A DNA stretch of 64,000 nucleotides. Origin: Planctomycetota bacterium (lineage in GTDB: Bacteria; Planctomycetota; Planctomycetia; Isosphaerales; Isosphaeraceae). Shown here piece after piece: positions 47,031 to 57,700 of this stretch. The notes under the pieces were generated by a model. It was not told the origin of the DNA. It saw only the letters and a list, made by a program, of their open reading frames with translations, and did no database searches. The DNA lies in the NCBI GenBank assembly GCA_021791715.1, contig JAJYWB010000017.1:27894-91893 (forward strand), in the 5' to 3' direction. The translations under genes were made by a program, and so were the position numbers. Within the stretch, counting starts at the first letter, position 1. Each line of letters starts with the position of its first letter.

Positions 47031-49919
47031 TTACGGTTTATCGTTCATGCGATCGGCCGCGAAATAAGCTCGGAGCGCTTCGGCGGTGGCGCCTTGTCCC
47101 GAGCGAGCAAGTTCGGCGGGAGTACCCAGGTCGACGATCGAACCTCCCGCGTTCCCTCCTTCGGGACCAAGATCGATCACGTGATCGGCTTCGGCGATGA
47201 GATCGAGATTGTGCTCGACGACGATCACCGTGTTTCCTGTTGCGACGATTCGATCGAGCAGAGCGACGAGCCCGGCGATATCGGCCGAGTGAAGCCCCGT
47301 CGTCGGCTCGTCGAGGAGAAAAAGCGTTCGACCCGTATCGGGCCGGCCGAGCTCGGCCGCGAGCTTCACCCGCCGCGCCTCGCCTCCCGAAAGATCGGTC
47401 GTCGCCTGGCCGAGCGGCAAATACGAAAGCCCCGCGTCGATCAGCGATTTCAACGCGCGAGCGATCTTGGGCGTATCGGCGAAAAATCGGGCCGCGTCGG
47501 CGACCTCGAGCTCGAGAACGTCTGAGATCGATTTTCCTTTATACAAGATTTCAAGCGTTCGTTGATTGAAACGCTTTCCCCGGCACGTCTCGCACCGCGC
47601 CGCGAGGTCGGCGATCGGGCCGATCGATACGCGTCTGGTTCCCGATCCACGGCAACGGTCGCAGCGGCCCGCCGAGTTGTTGAAGCTGAATCGAGCCGGG
47701 GTGAACCCGCGAGCCTTCGCCTCGCGCGTTCGCGCGAACGCGGCGCGGATCGCGTCGAGCGCCCCCGTGTATGTCGCCGCGGTCGATCGCGACGACCGTC
47801 CCAGGGGCTTCTGATCCACAAGAATCACTTTATCGATCAATTCGAGTCCGGCGACGATCCCGGCCGAAGCTCGCGCGTCGCGCCCCTCCAGCTTCCGTCG
47901 CGCCGCGTCGGCGAGTACGTCGAACACCAGGCTGCTTTTACCCGAGCCGCTCACTCCCGTCACGCACGTCATCGCATTCAATGGAAATGATACAGTGATA
48001 TTCTTAAGATTGTGTTCGGTCGCGCCGGAGATCGTGATCGCTTCGGCGATTTTGGAACCGGCGCCGCGGAGCTCGGACCGCGGCGATCGATCCTTCCGCG
48101 ACAGATAAAACCCCGTCGCCGATTGAGGATTCGCCGCCAAATCGGCGAGCGACCCCTCGGCGACGATCGTTCCACCCCGGCCGCCGCCGCCGGGACCGAT
48201 CTCGATCAGTTTATCGGCGCGTCGGATAATCGTTTCGTCATGTTCGACAATAATCATGCCTTCGCTTTTTGCTTTGAGCTCCTCAAGGCAATCGAAAAGC
48301 CGATCGGCGTCGCGGGGATGAAGACCGGCGGTCGGCTCGTCGAGCACGTAACACGCCCCCGCGACCCCCGAACCGATCCGGCTCGCGAGCCGAAGCCGCT
48401 GCAATTCCCCCCCCGAAAGCGTGTCGGTGCGACGATCGAGCGTCAGATACGCGAGCCCCACGCGATCGAGAAACGCCAGCCGCGCGACGATCGAATCGAT
48501 CATCGGCTTCGACCAACGTCTCGCGGGCGCCTCAAACGTCCAATTCCGGATCGTTTCCGACGCGTCGATCGAATTCGATTTCAACAAATCGGGAAGCGTC
48601 GTTCCTTGAAGCGCGGCGCCGCGCGATTCGGCCCGCAGTCGAGTTCCCCCGCATCCCGCGCATACCTCCTCGAAGCGAAACCGTTCAAGATGATCGGCGA
48701 GGGCGTCCGATTTCGTCGTCTCCCACAAACGTTCGAGCTTGGGAATCAAACCGGGGTACCGATCCAAACTCGAATCGGCGGAATCGGACCGACTTGAATC
48801 GCCGTATAAGAACGTGCGGAAAACATCGTTCGGCCAATCTCCAAGCACTGTTTTTATGTTTAGGTTATTTGCATTCAAAAACTCGAAGAGGGAAGGATCG
48901 TAACCGAGTCGTTCGCGTGTTTTGGGGTTTTCGACACGCCAGGGAGCGATCGCCCCCTCGGCGATCGACCGACGACGATCGGGAACGACGAGTTCGGGAT
49001 CGAACGCCGCCTTGAAACCGAGTCCGCGGCATTGAGGGCACGCGCCCTTCGGATGATTGAACGAAAAGCTCGCGGGTTCCAACCGATCGAACGCGATCGC
49101 GCAGTTCGGGCACGCGTTTTTGACGCTGAACGCGAGCTCCTCCCACACCCCGGCCCGCCGCTCGACGCTAAAAATAACGCTCCCGTCGCCGAGCTTGAGC
49201 GCGAGCGAAAGGCTTTGCACCAGCCGCGCCTCAAAGCCTTCACGAACGACGAGCCGATCGACGACCGCGTCGATCGCGCGATCGCCTTGAGTCGGAGGCG
49301 GGGGAGGGGGGTCGATCTCCTGGATCGATCCGTCGATCCGAGCCCGCAACAGCCCCGCGGCTTTGATCGCTCGCAACGCCGCGGGTTCATCGCCTTCATC
49401 TTTCCGTTTGATCGCCGCCAACACGACGACCTTCGTTCCCTGGGACATCGCCGAGACCGTCGCGGCGATCTCGTCGATCGTCCGCGGTTTCACCTCGGCG
49501 CCGCAGCGCGGACATTTTGGAACGCTTAATCGCGCATAAAGAACTCGTAGATCGTCATGTATTTCGGTAATTGTCGCGACGGTTCCGCGAGGGCTCGGAG
49601 ACGCGGTTTTTTGATCGATCGCGATCGTCGGCGGCAGTCCCTCGATCGAGTCGACGTCGGGTCGATCGACCTCCTCGATCATCCTTCGGGCCGAGAGCGA
49701 AAGCGTTTCCAGAAATCGCCTTCGTCCCTCGGCGAAGATCGTATCGAACGCGAGCGAACTCTTCCCAGAACCGCTAACCCCGGTGAGCACGACGATTCGA
49801 TCGCGCGGGATATCAAGATCGACCGAACGGAGATTGTGCGTCCGCGCTCCCCGCACCGAAATCACGCGGGCCGAAGCGGAGGCGTTCCTCGACTCGGCGT
49901 CAATCGCGATTTTGTTCAT
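47031..49919 (-). CDS. uvrA: UvrA-family excinuclease subunit A (divergent paralog)
   Basis: 962 residues with two ABC ATPase modules. Walker A GVSGSGKS at 47-54, the UvrA signature 'DRPDVDSIEGLPPTIAIDQKT', several zinc-binding Cys pairs ('CPRC', 'CPNC', 'CPQC', 'CDRC', 'CETC'), 'LSGGELQRLRLASRIGSG', a second 'GVSGSGKSSLVFD', 'LSGGEARRVKLAAELG' and 'LFLLDEPTTGLH'. In nucleotide excision repair UvrA recognises damage. It differs from typical UvrA in the 'LSARRMIEEVDRPDVD' and 'LYARLSVPKCPRCG' regions, so it may be a second, class II-type UvrA rather than the housekeeping copy. Confidence 0.9.
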   Translation of the reverse strand: MNKIAIDAESRNASASARVISVRGARTHNLRSVDLDIPRDRIVVLTGVSGSGKSSLAFDTIFAEGRRRFLETLSLSARRMIEEVDRPDVDSIEGLPPTIAIDQKTASPSPRGTVATITEIHDDLRVLYARLSVPKCPRCGAEVKPRTIDEIAATVSAMSQGTKVVVLAAIKRKDEGDEPAALRAIKAAGLLRARIDGSIQEIDPPPPPPTQGDRAIDAVVDRLVVREGFEARLVQSLSLALKLGDGSVIFSVERRAGVWEELAFSVKNACPNCAIAFDRLEPASFSFNHPKGACPQCRGLGFKAAFDPELVVPDRRRSIAEGAIAPWRVENPKTRERLGYDPSLFEFLNANNLNIKTVLGDWPNDVFRTFLYGDSSRSDSADSSLDRYPGLIPKLERLWETTKSDALADHLERFRFEEVCAGCGGTRLRAESRGAALQGTTLPDLLKSNSIDASETIRNWTFEAPARRWSKPMIDSIVARLAFLDRVGLAYLTLDRRTDTLSGGELQRLRLASRIGSGVAGACYVLDEPTAGLHPRDADRLFDCLEELKAKSEGMIIVEHDETIIRRADKLIEIGPGGGGRGGTIVAEGSLADLAANPQSATGFYLSRKDRSPRSELRGAGSKIAEAITISGATEHNLKNITVSFPLNAMTCVTGVSGSGKSSLVFDVLADAARRKLEGRDARASAGIVAGLELIDKVILVDQKPLGRSSRSTAATYTGALDAIRAAFARTREAKARGFTPARFSFNNSAGRCDRCRGSGTRRVSIGPIADLAARCETCRGKRFNQRTLEILYKGKSISDVLELEVADAARFFADTPKIARALKSLIDAGLSYLPLGQATTDLSGGEARRVKLAAELGRPDTGRTLFLLDEPTTGLHSADIAGLVALLDRIVATGNTVIVVEHNLDLIAEADHVIDLGPEGGNAGGSIVDLGTPAELARSGQGATAEALRAYFAADRMNDKP

Positions 49920-50089
49920 CGAATTATATCTCTATAATATTCGCGACGATTCACACGCGTCTCGGCTTGTAAGTTTCGACCGTGAGCGATCCCCACCCCC
50001 GTCTACAATAACAGGCGAAACCGCTTTTCACGCCGGCGCGACGGTCGCCCCGGCGGCCGGAGCCGCGAGGAATCGGATCGAATCCTATC

Positions 50090-51649
50090 ATGAAAAAATC
50101 GATCGTCACGGCCTGGATCGCTCCCGATCAACTTATTCTTGATCATCCCGCGATCGCGATCGCCGAGCGTGAAGTCGGCCGCGACCGTGTTCGCGTTCTT
50201 CTCATTGAGAACGCCTCGTGGATGAATCGGCTGCCGTTTCATCGGCAAAGGAAGGTATTGATCCGTAGCGCGGGAAGGCGATACGCGTGCGAACTCGCCG
50301 AACTCGGGTATCGGGTCGATGTCGTCGCCGCGGCGACCGACGCCGAGGGGCTCGCCGATCATATCAAGCGGAACGATCCCGAACGAATCGTCGCGGCGCG
50401 GGCTTCGGAATTCGAGCCGCTTCGCTTTCAGCTTGACGAGGCCGAACGCGTCGCGGGGCGATCGGTGGAAATCGTCGACGATCCGCGATTTCTCGTCAAT
50501 CGGTTCAATCCGATCGTCGCTCCCGACCGCGGCAAGCGTTATGTGATGGAGACGTTTTACCGATCGATGCGCAAGCATTTCAAGGTTTTAATTGAGCCCG
50601 ATGGAACGCCGACGGGAGGGCGCTGGAATTTCGACGCGATGAACCGCCGCCGTCCGCCGCGCGATTTGGATCCGCCCGCGCCTCCCGTGTTTGAGCTCGA
50701 CGCGATTACTCGAAAAACGATCGCCGAGGTCGACGCCGAGGGTTCGGGTGTCGGGTCGACCGAGGGGTTCGCGTGGGGAACGTCGCGCGCCGACGCCGAA
50801 CACGCTTTCACCGATTTTATCGAAAATCGACTCGCCGATTTCGGCCCGTATGAAGACGCGATGAGTTCGAGCCGGCCGACGCTTTATCATTCACTACTTT
50901 CACCATATATGAATTTAGGGCTGCTGGATCCTCTCGATATGGTGCGAGCGGCCGAATCGGCGTATCGCCGAGGCGCGGCGCCGATCGAATCGGTCGAGGG
51001 GTTCGTGCGTCAGATTCTCGGCTGGCGCGAATTTATTTATTGGCAATATCACAGGTTGTCGCCCGAGCTCGCGTCGATGAACGCGTGGAATGCGCGTCGA
51101 CCGATCCCGAACTTCCTCTGGAACGGCGAAACCGAATTGCATTGCGTGAAAACCGTCGTCGATCGGCTGCTCAAAACGGCGTATACGCACCACATAGAAC
51201 GTCTAATGATTATTTGTAATTTTTGTTTACTTACAGGGGTCGATCCCTCCGAGGTTTCGGATTGGTTCAAAACGTTTTATATCGACTCGCACGATTGGGT
51301 CGTCGAGCCCAACGTGATCGGCATGGGTCTGAACGCCGACGGGGGAATCGTCGCGACGAAACCTTATATCGCCTCGGCGGCTTATATCAACAAGATGAGC
51401 GATTATTGCGCGTCGTGCTCGTTCGATCCCAAAAAGCGAACGGGTTCGGATGCTTGTCCGTTCAACTATTTGTACTGGAATTTCTTGATTGAACATGAAT
51501 CCGAGTTGCGTTCGAACCCTCGGCTCGGTCCCGCGGTCCTCGGCACGGCGCGAATCAAGCCCGACGAACGCGCCGCGATCAGCCGCGAAGCCGCGACGTT
51601 TCTGGCGTCGATCGATCCGAATCAAGACGCAAGCTTTTCGTCGGATTGA
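50090..51649 (+). CDS. phrB: Iron-sulfur bacterial cryptochrome/(6-4) photolyase
   Basis: 519 residues of the FeS-BCP (PhrB) family, which repairs (6-4) photoproducts in DNA using blue light and FAD and carries a [4Fe-4S] cluster. The four expected Cys ligands are present with family spacing: Cys352, Cys440, Cys443 and Cys456 ('DYCASCSFDPK', 'SDACPFNY'). 'YTHHIERLMIICNF' includes the His of the (6-4) active site at residue 368. 'QILGWREFIYWQYH' and 'MGLNADGGIVATKPYIASAAYI' support FAD binding. It is divergent from the UvrA-family gene. Confidence 0.93.
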   Translation: MKKSIVTAWIAPDQLILDHPAIAIAEREVGRDRVRVLLIENASWMNRLPFHRQRKVLIRSAGRRYACELAELGYRVDVVAAATDAEGLADHIKRNDPERIVAARASEFEPLRFQLDEAERVAGRSVEIVDDPRFLVNRFNPIVAPDRGKRYVMETFYRSMRKHFKVLIEPDGTPTGGRWNFDAMNRRRPPRDLDPPAPPVFELDAITRKTIAEVDAEGSGVGSTEGFAWGTSRADAEHAFTDFIENRLADFGPYEDAMSSSRPTLYHSLLSPYMNLGLLDPLDMVRAAESAYRRGAAPIESVEGFVRQILGWREFIYWQYHRLSPELASMNAWNARRPIPNFLWNGETELHCVKTVVDRLLKTAYTHHIERLMIICNFCLLTGVDPSEVSDWFKTFYIDSHDWVVEPNVIGMGLNADGGIVATKPYIASAAYINKMSDYCASCSFDPKKRTGSDACPFNYLYWNFLIEHESELRSNPRLGPAVLGTARIKPDERAAISREAATFLASIDPNQDASFSSD

Positions 51650-51714
51650 TCGCCGATCGCGATCGCTCGAAAGAATCCGCTCTATCATGATGTCATTATA
51701 TTTGACTTTTACAT

Positions 51715-54246
51715 TCACATGCTCTTGCTTTCATAAGCTATCAGTTTGAGCCCGAGAACGCGTTCGACCTCGAGAACCGCGAGGACGATCCGTCCCGTCA
51801 ATCGGTAACGAAAATCCATCAAAAGCTTGACGGCGCGATCCGCGACGAAATGAGTTCCCGCGGGATCCATCGGATGGGGAATCTCGGGAAGGGCGTACCG
51901 CCGCAGGTCGATCTCGCCGCCGACGTGCTCGAACGGATACGTGATGGTTTCGAGCTTCCAGGAAGTCTCTTGGAGAGCGTCTCTGAGCGCTCGATTGGCG
52001 CGCAACAACGCGTTGACAAGCTTCTGATCGTTTTCGCGTCCCTTCAATCTCGACGCCGTGATCTCGATCGACGATTTCGATCGAACGATCCGTTCCAGAT
52101 CGGCGAGAATCTCGCCGTCGAACTTGACGAGCAAGGGATAAAGCATTTTCACTTCATTTTGCCAACATGTTCCGTCGTGAACGCGCGTAACCGCGGCCGG
52201 GGATTGAAGGATCGAAAGCGTCGCGTGAATGCGTCGAGCGGCCGCGTCTTCAAATTCTTGGAAAGCCGGCTCGATCCGCTCGCGGTCGCGCTCGAGCCGT
52301 TTTCGCGCGTCGTCGATCGCCGCGCCGGTCGCCCCCGCGAGTTCAAATTCGGCGAATTGGAACCGCGCGCCCGCTTTCACGAGATGTTCCGCGGCGTCGA
52401 CCGCGCCGATTCGTTGACGAAGTTTGAGATCGATCGGCTCGGCGCCCCGGCGCTCATCAACCGTTTCGGACATCGATCCCCGCGCCTCGATCACGGTAGC
52501 CTTCGCGGCTTTCAAATCGGCGGGAGGTTGCAGCGGACCGGCCGGGAGGGGAAGCGGCCGGAGCGGGTGAAAACAACCCATGAAAAACGGCTCGATCGCG
52601 CGCATCCCGCCGTAAGTCGTCTCGACGGCCTCAACCGCCTCGTCGGCTTTTTCGAGTCGATCCTCGTTCACTGATATGCCGAATCGGCGGTAAAAATCGA
52701 TCGAAACCCGCTTAGCCAGGCCGTCGAAATCGCGAAAAACGTCGGTCGCCGGTCCTTCGAGATGAAAAATCCCCGGCGCGTTCTCACGTCGAGCTTTCGC
52801 GATCCGATCCCTGCTCGAAGGATGCGTACTGAAAAAGTTCGTCTTCTCGTGCTCGAGCGACTTATCAATTTTCGCAACGAGATCCGAAGGCATTTGTACG
52901 ACGTTCGCGGCCATCAATCGGGGGAGATTTTCGGGGGTTTTCCCGGCGAGCAACCTCCGATTGATATCGGCGTAAGCCCATTGCATCGCGGCGCTCAGAA
53001 CGAGCAAACGACGCTCGGTCGATTCGAACGTCGCCGAACCGACGAGTCGCATCTCGTAGCGATCGGCGTCGAATTCCATTTGTCGGAACAATGAACAGCT
53101 TACAAGATGACCGATCCACATCAACGCTATAAGGATCCGGCGAATGAACCAAATGAGCATTTGAACGAACGCACCGATCAAAACGATCCAGAGGCTCTCG
53201 TCGCTTCGCCAATCCGCGACCGCGGCGTCGAATGCGTCGCGCTCTTTGGCGATTCGATAAAACCACATATAAATCGATCGGATGAAGAACGAGAGCCTGA
53301 ACCCCGCGGTTTGCGAGAAGTGACCGAACTCGTGAGCGAGAACTCCGGCGAATTGGTCGATCGTCAAACCCGCGACGAAAGGGAGTCCGATTCTTAACTC
53401 AAAGTCGTTCGTCAGAGTCGAGAGAGTTCCATGCGCGAATGACGCCGCGGCGTTGATCTCGCAATCGACGACGATTCGACTCGGAGTCGGCGCCCCGACC
53501 GATCGACAAATCCCGTCGATAAACCCGAACAACAGAGGCTCGCTCGACGGCGAGACGACCACTTCTTTACCTCGCCTTTCAGGCCTGGCGAAAAAAGGCT
53601 TGATTAAAAAGAATAAAAGTGCGAACCCCGTCGCGATCGGAAGCGCGTAAATCACGACCGCGATCCGCACGTTCCCTCCTCCCTGAAATATCGAAACGTT
53701 ACGCGTGATATGATAAAAAAGCGCCGCGGCGACGACGGCGATAATACTTAAATAAATCATTGGCAACAAAAACATTAGAAACGCGATCACGAGCGACCAG
53801 AAACGATACGCGAGCGTCGGTCGAACCGGGCGAATCTCGCCGCGAAACGCCGCGAGAATCTCCGCGGCGGTTCGCTTGGGCGCCGCGCCGGCTCGCGCGG
53901 CTTCACGCACCGCCTTCGCTTTCTCGCGATCTGCGGGATCGATCGTCACGCTCGATTTGGCCGCGACGTAGCGAGGTCGAGAACCGAAATCCGCGAGCGC
54001 GTACTGCTCGATCGAATCCGATCGCTCCGCCTTGCTCGAACGATCGACCGAACGGCTCAAACCCGGATCGTTTTGATCGTCGAGAAGGAATTGCTCGATC
54101 GCGCCCGGCGACGCGGCGCCGTTTAATCCTTCGGCCTCCGGTTCAATAATTATTCGACAACGTGAGCAATAAATGATTCCACCGGCGTCGGCGTCTTGAA
54201 CGCGTATCATGGATTTGCACTTGGGGCAATTAATAGATGTCGACAT
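51715..54246 (-). CDS. M48-family membrane metalloprotease with N-terminal zinc ribbon
   Basis: 843 residues from the ATG of MSTSINCPKCKS. The N-terminus has a four-Cys zinc ribbon (Cys7, Cys10, Cys27, Cys30). Membrane helices lie around 150-180 and 195-217, then the HExxH site 'LAHEFGH' (His305, Glu306, His309) with further helices (about 355-385) and the third ligand region 'EFDADRYE' (Glu391). This is the M48 (HtpX/Ste24-like) pattern. The last ~400 residues are helical and unrecognised. HtpX-type enzymes degrade misfolded membrane proteins; the large extension suggests a different partner. Confidence 0.82.
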   Translation of the reverse strand: MSTSINCPKCKSMIRVQDADAGGIIYCSRCRIIIEPEAEGLNGAASPGAIEQFLLDDQNDPGLSRSVDRSSKAERSDSIEQYALADFGSRPRYVAAKSSVTIDPADREKAKAVREAARAGAAPKRTAAEILAAFRGEIRPVRPTLAYRFWSLVIAFLMFLLPMIYLSIIAVVAAALFYHITRNVSIFQGGGNVRIAVVIYALPIATGFALLFFLIKPFFARPERRGKEVVVSPSSEPLLFGFIDGICRSVGAPTPSRIVVDCEINAAASFAHGTLSTLTNDFELRIGLPFVAGLTIDQFAGVLAHEFGHFSQTAGFRLSFFIRSIYMWFYRIAKERDAFDAAVADWRSDESLWIVLIGAFVQMLIWFIRRILIALMWIGHLVSCSLFRQMEFDADRYEMRLVGSATFESTERRLLVLSAAMQWAYADINRRLLAGKTPENLPRLMAANVVQMPSDLVAKIDKSLEHEKTNFFSTHPSSRDRIAKARRENAPGIFHLEGPATDVFRDFDGLAKRVSIDFYRRFGISVNEDRLEKADEAVEAVETTYGGMRAIEPFFMGCFHPLRPLPLPAGPLQPPADLKAAKATVIEARGSMSETVDERRGAEPIDLKLRQRIGAVDAAEHLVKAGARFQFAEFELAGATGAAIDDARKRLERDRERIEPAFQEFEDAAARRIHATLSILQSPAAVTRVHDGTCWQNEVKMLYPLLVKFDGEILADLERIVRSKSSIEITASRLKGRENDQKLVNALLRANRALRDALQETSWKLETITYPFEHVGGEIDLRRYALPEIPHPMDPAGTHFVADRAVKLLMDFRYRLTGRIVLAVLEVERVLGLKLIAYESKSM

Positions 54247-54751
54247 GGCGAACCCGTTAACTGGATCGAGAAAGACGATGACGTCATGGCATTCGAATAT
54301 CACACAGCTTACTCGTTTGATCCAGACCGGGCGACCGCTTGTTTCCAGAATTCCTCATTCGGTCGACCTCGAGCTGATGCGGTGGAACGCCGCCGATCGG
54401 CGCGGCGGCTTCGCAGACGCGCCTCGATCTCGTCTCTTATCGCCTCGAGCGAAATCCGATCGCGAGCGATGTTTCTCTTCTGATCGTCGCGCACTCGCGT
54501 TTTCGCCTCGTTCGAGCGATTCGGCCCGAATCGTCGCGCCCCGTCGATTTCCTCGCCTCAAAATGGGCTTGCTTCAAACGACGTGTCGCGATACCGTTCC
54601 CCCGCATTTCCAATCGCTTCGTTCGCGTCGTCATGTCCAGGCGTCATCCGGATTGCAACCGACCGCGAGTGAAGCTTCCGTCGATTCGCCTCGTGAGCGA
54701 CCCCGTAAGGGTCGACGAGACGATACGACGCGGCCAAAACGGGGGCTGATC
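54247..54751 (+). other. Divergent interval before the PPIase lipoprotein
   Basis: About 500 bp. The plus-strand frame of the lipoprotein gene is open across it but Arg-rich and without a ribosome-binding site, so I treat it as non-coding. It probably holds both promoters. Confidence 0.45.
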
Positions 54752-57700
54752 ATGATCGTGTTGTCGATTCCCAAACACACGCGATACGCCGGAGCGATTC
54801 GGCGACGCGTTCTCGCGGGATTGGCGGGCGTCGGGCTCCTTTCGGCGGGCTGCGTGTCCGTTAAGCCGGAAGGAAAACACGACACCGTCGCTCTTGTTCC
54901 ATTTAATGATATCAATAAAGATATCAATCGTAATCCTTATGCTCCAGACGCTCCCAAATATCTGCGCCCGACACAGAAGTTGACTCCTCGCGTCGATCGT
55001 AGCCTCGCCAAGGGGATTAAACGACCGGTCGAGAAGCCCAATGAAATTGTCGCGGCGTTGATCAAACCGACGAAATCGTCGGCCGTCGACGCCGGAATCG
55101 CCGCCGCGGGATCCGCCGCGGTCGCCGGAGCGGCTTCGGCGGGGAGCTTAACGGGTACGTTCCAGGCGCCCGATTCGTCCGGCTCGGCGATCGAGGCTAA
55201 TAACAACGCATACCGCGAACCGCCGCAACCGACGCCGGTTGTCGCGGCGCCCGCGGTCGCCTCGACCGATCCGTCGAGTGCGGTTTCCACGGCGAACTCG
55301 GGCTCGTCGTCGGCTTCGGCGGGTACGAACCCCGCTCAGCCGGTCGCGACGCCGTCGGTCGGATCAAATCCCGCCGCGGCGATGAACGAATCGCCGTCAC
55401 CGGCGAGCAATCCGTCGGTAACTCCGGCGTCTAAAAACGTCGCATCAACGGATGTTACGTCCAATATCAACGCCTCGTCGACGGCCGCCGGCGGTGTACA
55501 AACCGCCGGACAGGCCCCCGTCAATACCCCCGGCGACGTGTCGATGACGAATCCCAATTCGTCGTCGACCGTCGATTCATCGATCACCAATTCACCCGAT
55601 CTCCTTCCGCCGGGACTTGCGGGAGAAGTGAATCGATCCCCAGCCGATCCGAACCCAACCTCCGCTAGCACCGCGAGCACCGTCGCGACGAACCCCGCAG
55701 CGGTCGCGACTCAAAGCGCGGCGATCGTCGACCCGACGACAAACGCATCATCCCCTGCGAACATCGCGACAAACGTCGATCCAGCGGCGATTATCAATCC
55801 AACGACAACCTCCGTCTCCGCGGTCGCTCCGCAATCGAACGCTCCTCAGGGCTCAAACGTCGCGGTGAACGCGGTCGATCCCTCGGCCGCGAACGGCGGC
55901 GCCGATTTATTGCTGCCGCCCGGTCTTGCCAAAGAAGTCGGAGGGTCGGTTGCGACGGCGAAACCCGCCGAGGCGAACGACCTCCCGACTTCCAATCAGA
56001 TTGTTACCGATATAAAGAAATCACTAGGGAAGAATCCCGCGGCGAGCGCCGCTTCCGCCGCGACGACTCCGGCGAATATCGGATCGGGTGCGCCCGGTTC
56101 TCCAAACGTCGCCACGAACGCGAAGACACCCGCCGAAATCGTCGAGGGCGCCGATGCCGTTCCCGGCGTCGCCGCTGGTTCGATCGGATCGACGAACGCC
56201 GGAGTCGCCGATTTGATGTTGCCCCCGGAGCTCGCGAACGAAGTCGCGCGACCCAAAACGGCTGCGAACCCCATTTCTCCGAACAACGCCGATCCATCAA
56301 ATCCTGTCGCCGCGAACGCTCCTGAATCCGCCAATTCCGTAACACCGAACCTTGGAGTCGCTCCAAATCCCGTCGCCGCGAACGCGGGTGAATCGACGAA
56401 TTCCGTTTCATCGAACCTTGGAGACGCCGCCGAGCCCTTGTCGTCGAACGCCGTCGTCTCGAACCCGGGCGCGACGAATCCGGTCGCGCGGAATCGGGTT
56501 GAAACTCTGCCCGACGATCCCGCCGCCGAGGGAGCGAGTTTTGAAGTCGGCGGGATCAAGATTCATTCTAGAAGTAAAAATCATCCGACAAATACCGCCG
56601 ACATAATCGAAAATATGCCGAAGCTTCCAGATGATCCCGCGGTCGGATCAATGTCGCAGGGGGCCGTCGCATCGAACTCCTCGTCTTCGATCGCGCCTTC
56701 GGATCTTCAACCCTCGACGAATTCGGGTGCGACGTTCGCCGATGCGCCCGACGAATCGCCGCCGTTGATGGGAACGCCCACGCCGCCTCGTCCCGGCCGG
56801 GTCGACACCACCCCCGACGACGATCTGCCCCCGCTACCCGACGAACCCAAAAATCCAGGCTTAAGCGGCGATTCCAACGCCGATCTCCCGCCCCTTCCCA
56901 ATATGAGCGCGCCTTCAAGCTCTCGTACGAACGCCGATCTCCCGCCGCTTCCTAATATGAGCGCGCCTTCAAGCTCTCGTACGAACGCCGATCTCCCGCC
57001 GCTTCCTAATATGAGCGCGCCTTCAAGCTCTCGTACGAATGCCGATCTCCCGCCGCTTCCTAATATGAGCGCGCCTTCAAACGCCGGCCCGAACGCCGAT
57101 CTCCCGCCGCTTCCAGATACGAATCGTTCTTTGAACGCCGATGCGAGCATCGGAACGAAATCGCCCGGCGGAATGAAGAGATCTTCGCCGCAGCGTTCCA
57201 AAGCCGCTCCGCCGGCGTCTCAAACAAACTCGAACTCCTACATATCGGCGCCTAACGATTTGCCGCCGCTTCCGCAAACGGCGCCCGCGACCGGTCCGAA
57301 TTCGTTAGAAGGAAGCGTTCCAGCCGCGAGCCCCGAGCTTTCGGCGCCCGCGAGCGACGCGTCGCTACCTCCGTTACCCGATTCGACGTCATCCTCGCCT
57401 CCGCTTTCTTCATCGAACGAACCGACTCCACCGATTGGAACGACCGAAACCGCCCCACCAGCGGTCGAAACGCCAGCGTCGGCGGTTGAAACGCCGACTC
57501 CGTCCGCCTCGGCCACCGAGCCCGCCGCGCCCGTCGTCGCAGCGCCCCCCCCGGCGCTCGAGGCTCCTCCCGCAAATAACGACTCGACCTCGAATTCAAG
57601 CACGGACCCCGACCCTAAAACGCCCGTCGTCAAGGCGCCTCCCTCCGTCGTCGACCCGATGGTAACACGCGTTTCGTACACCAAGGCGATCGACGATCCC

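Noticed and set aside
54209..54751. N-terminal extension of the PPIase lipoprotein frame
   Set aside because: It would bury the lipobox signal; no Shine-Dalgarno; overlaps the start of the M48 gene.
56876..57121. CRISPR-like spacing of repeats
   Set aside because: Contiguous in-frame coding repeats without unique spacers.
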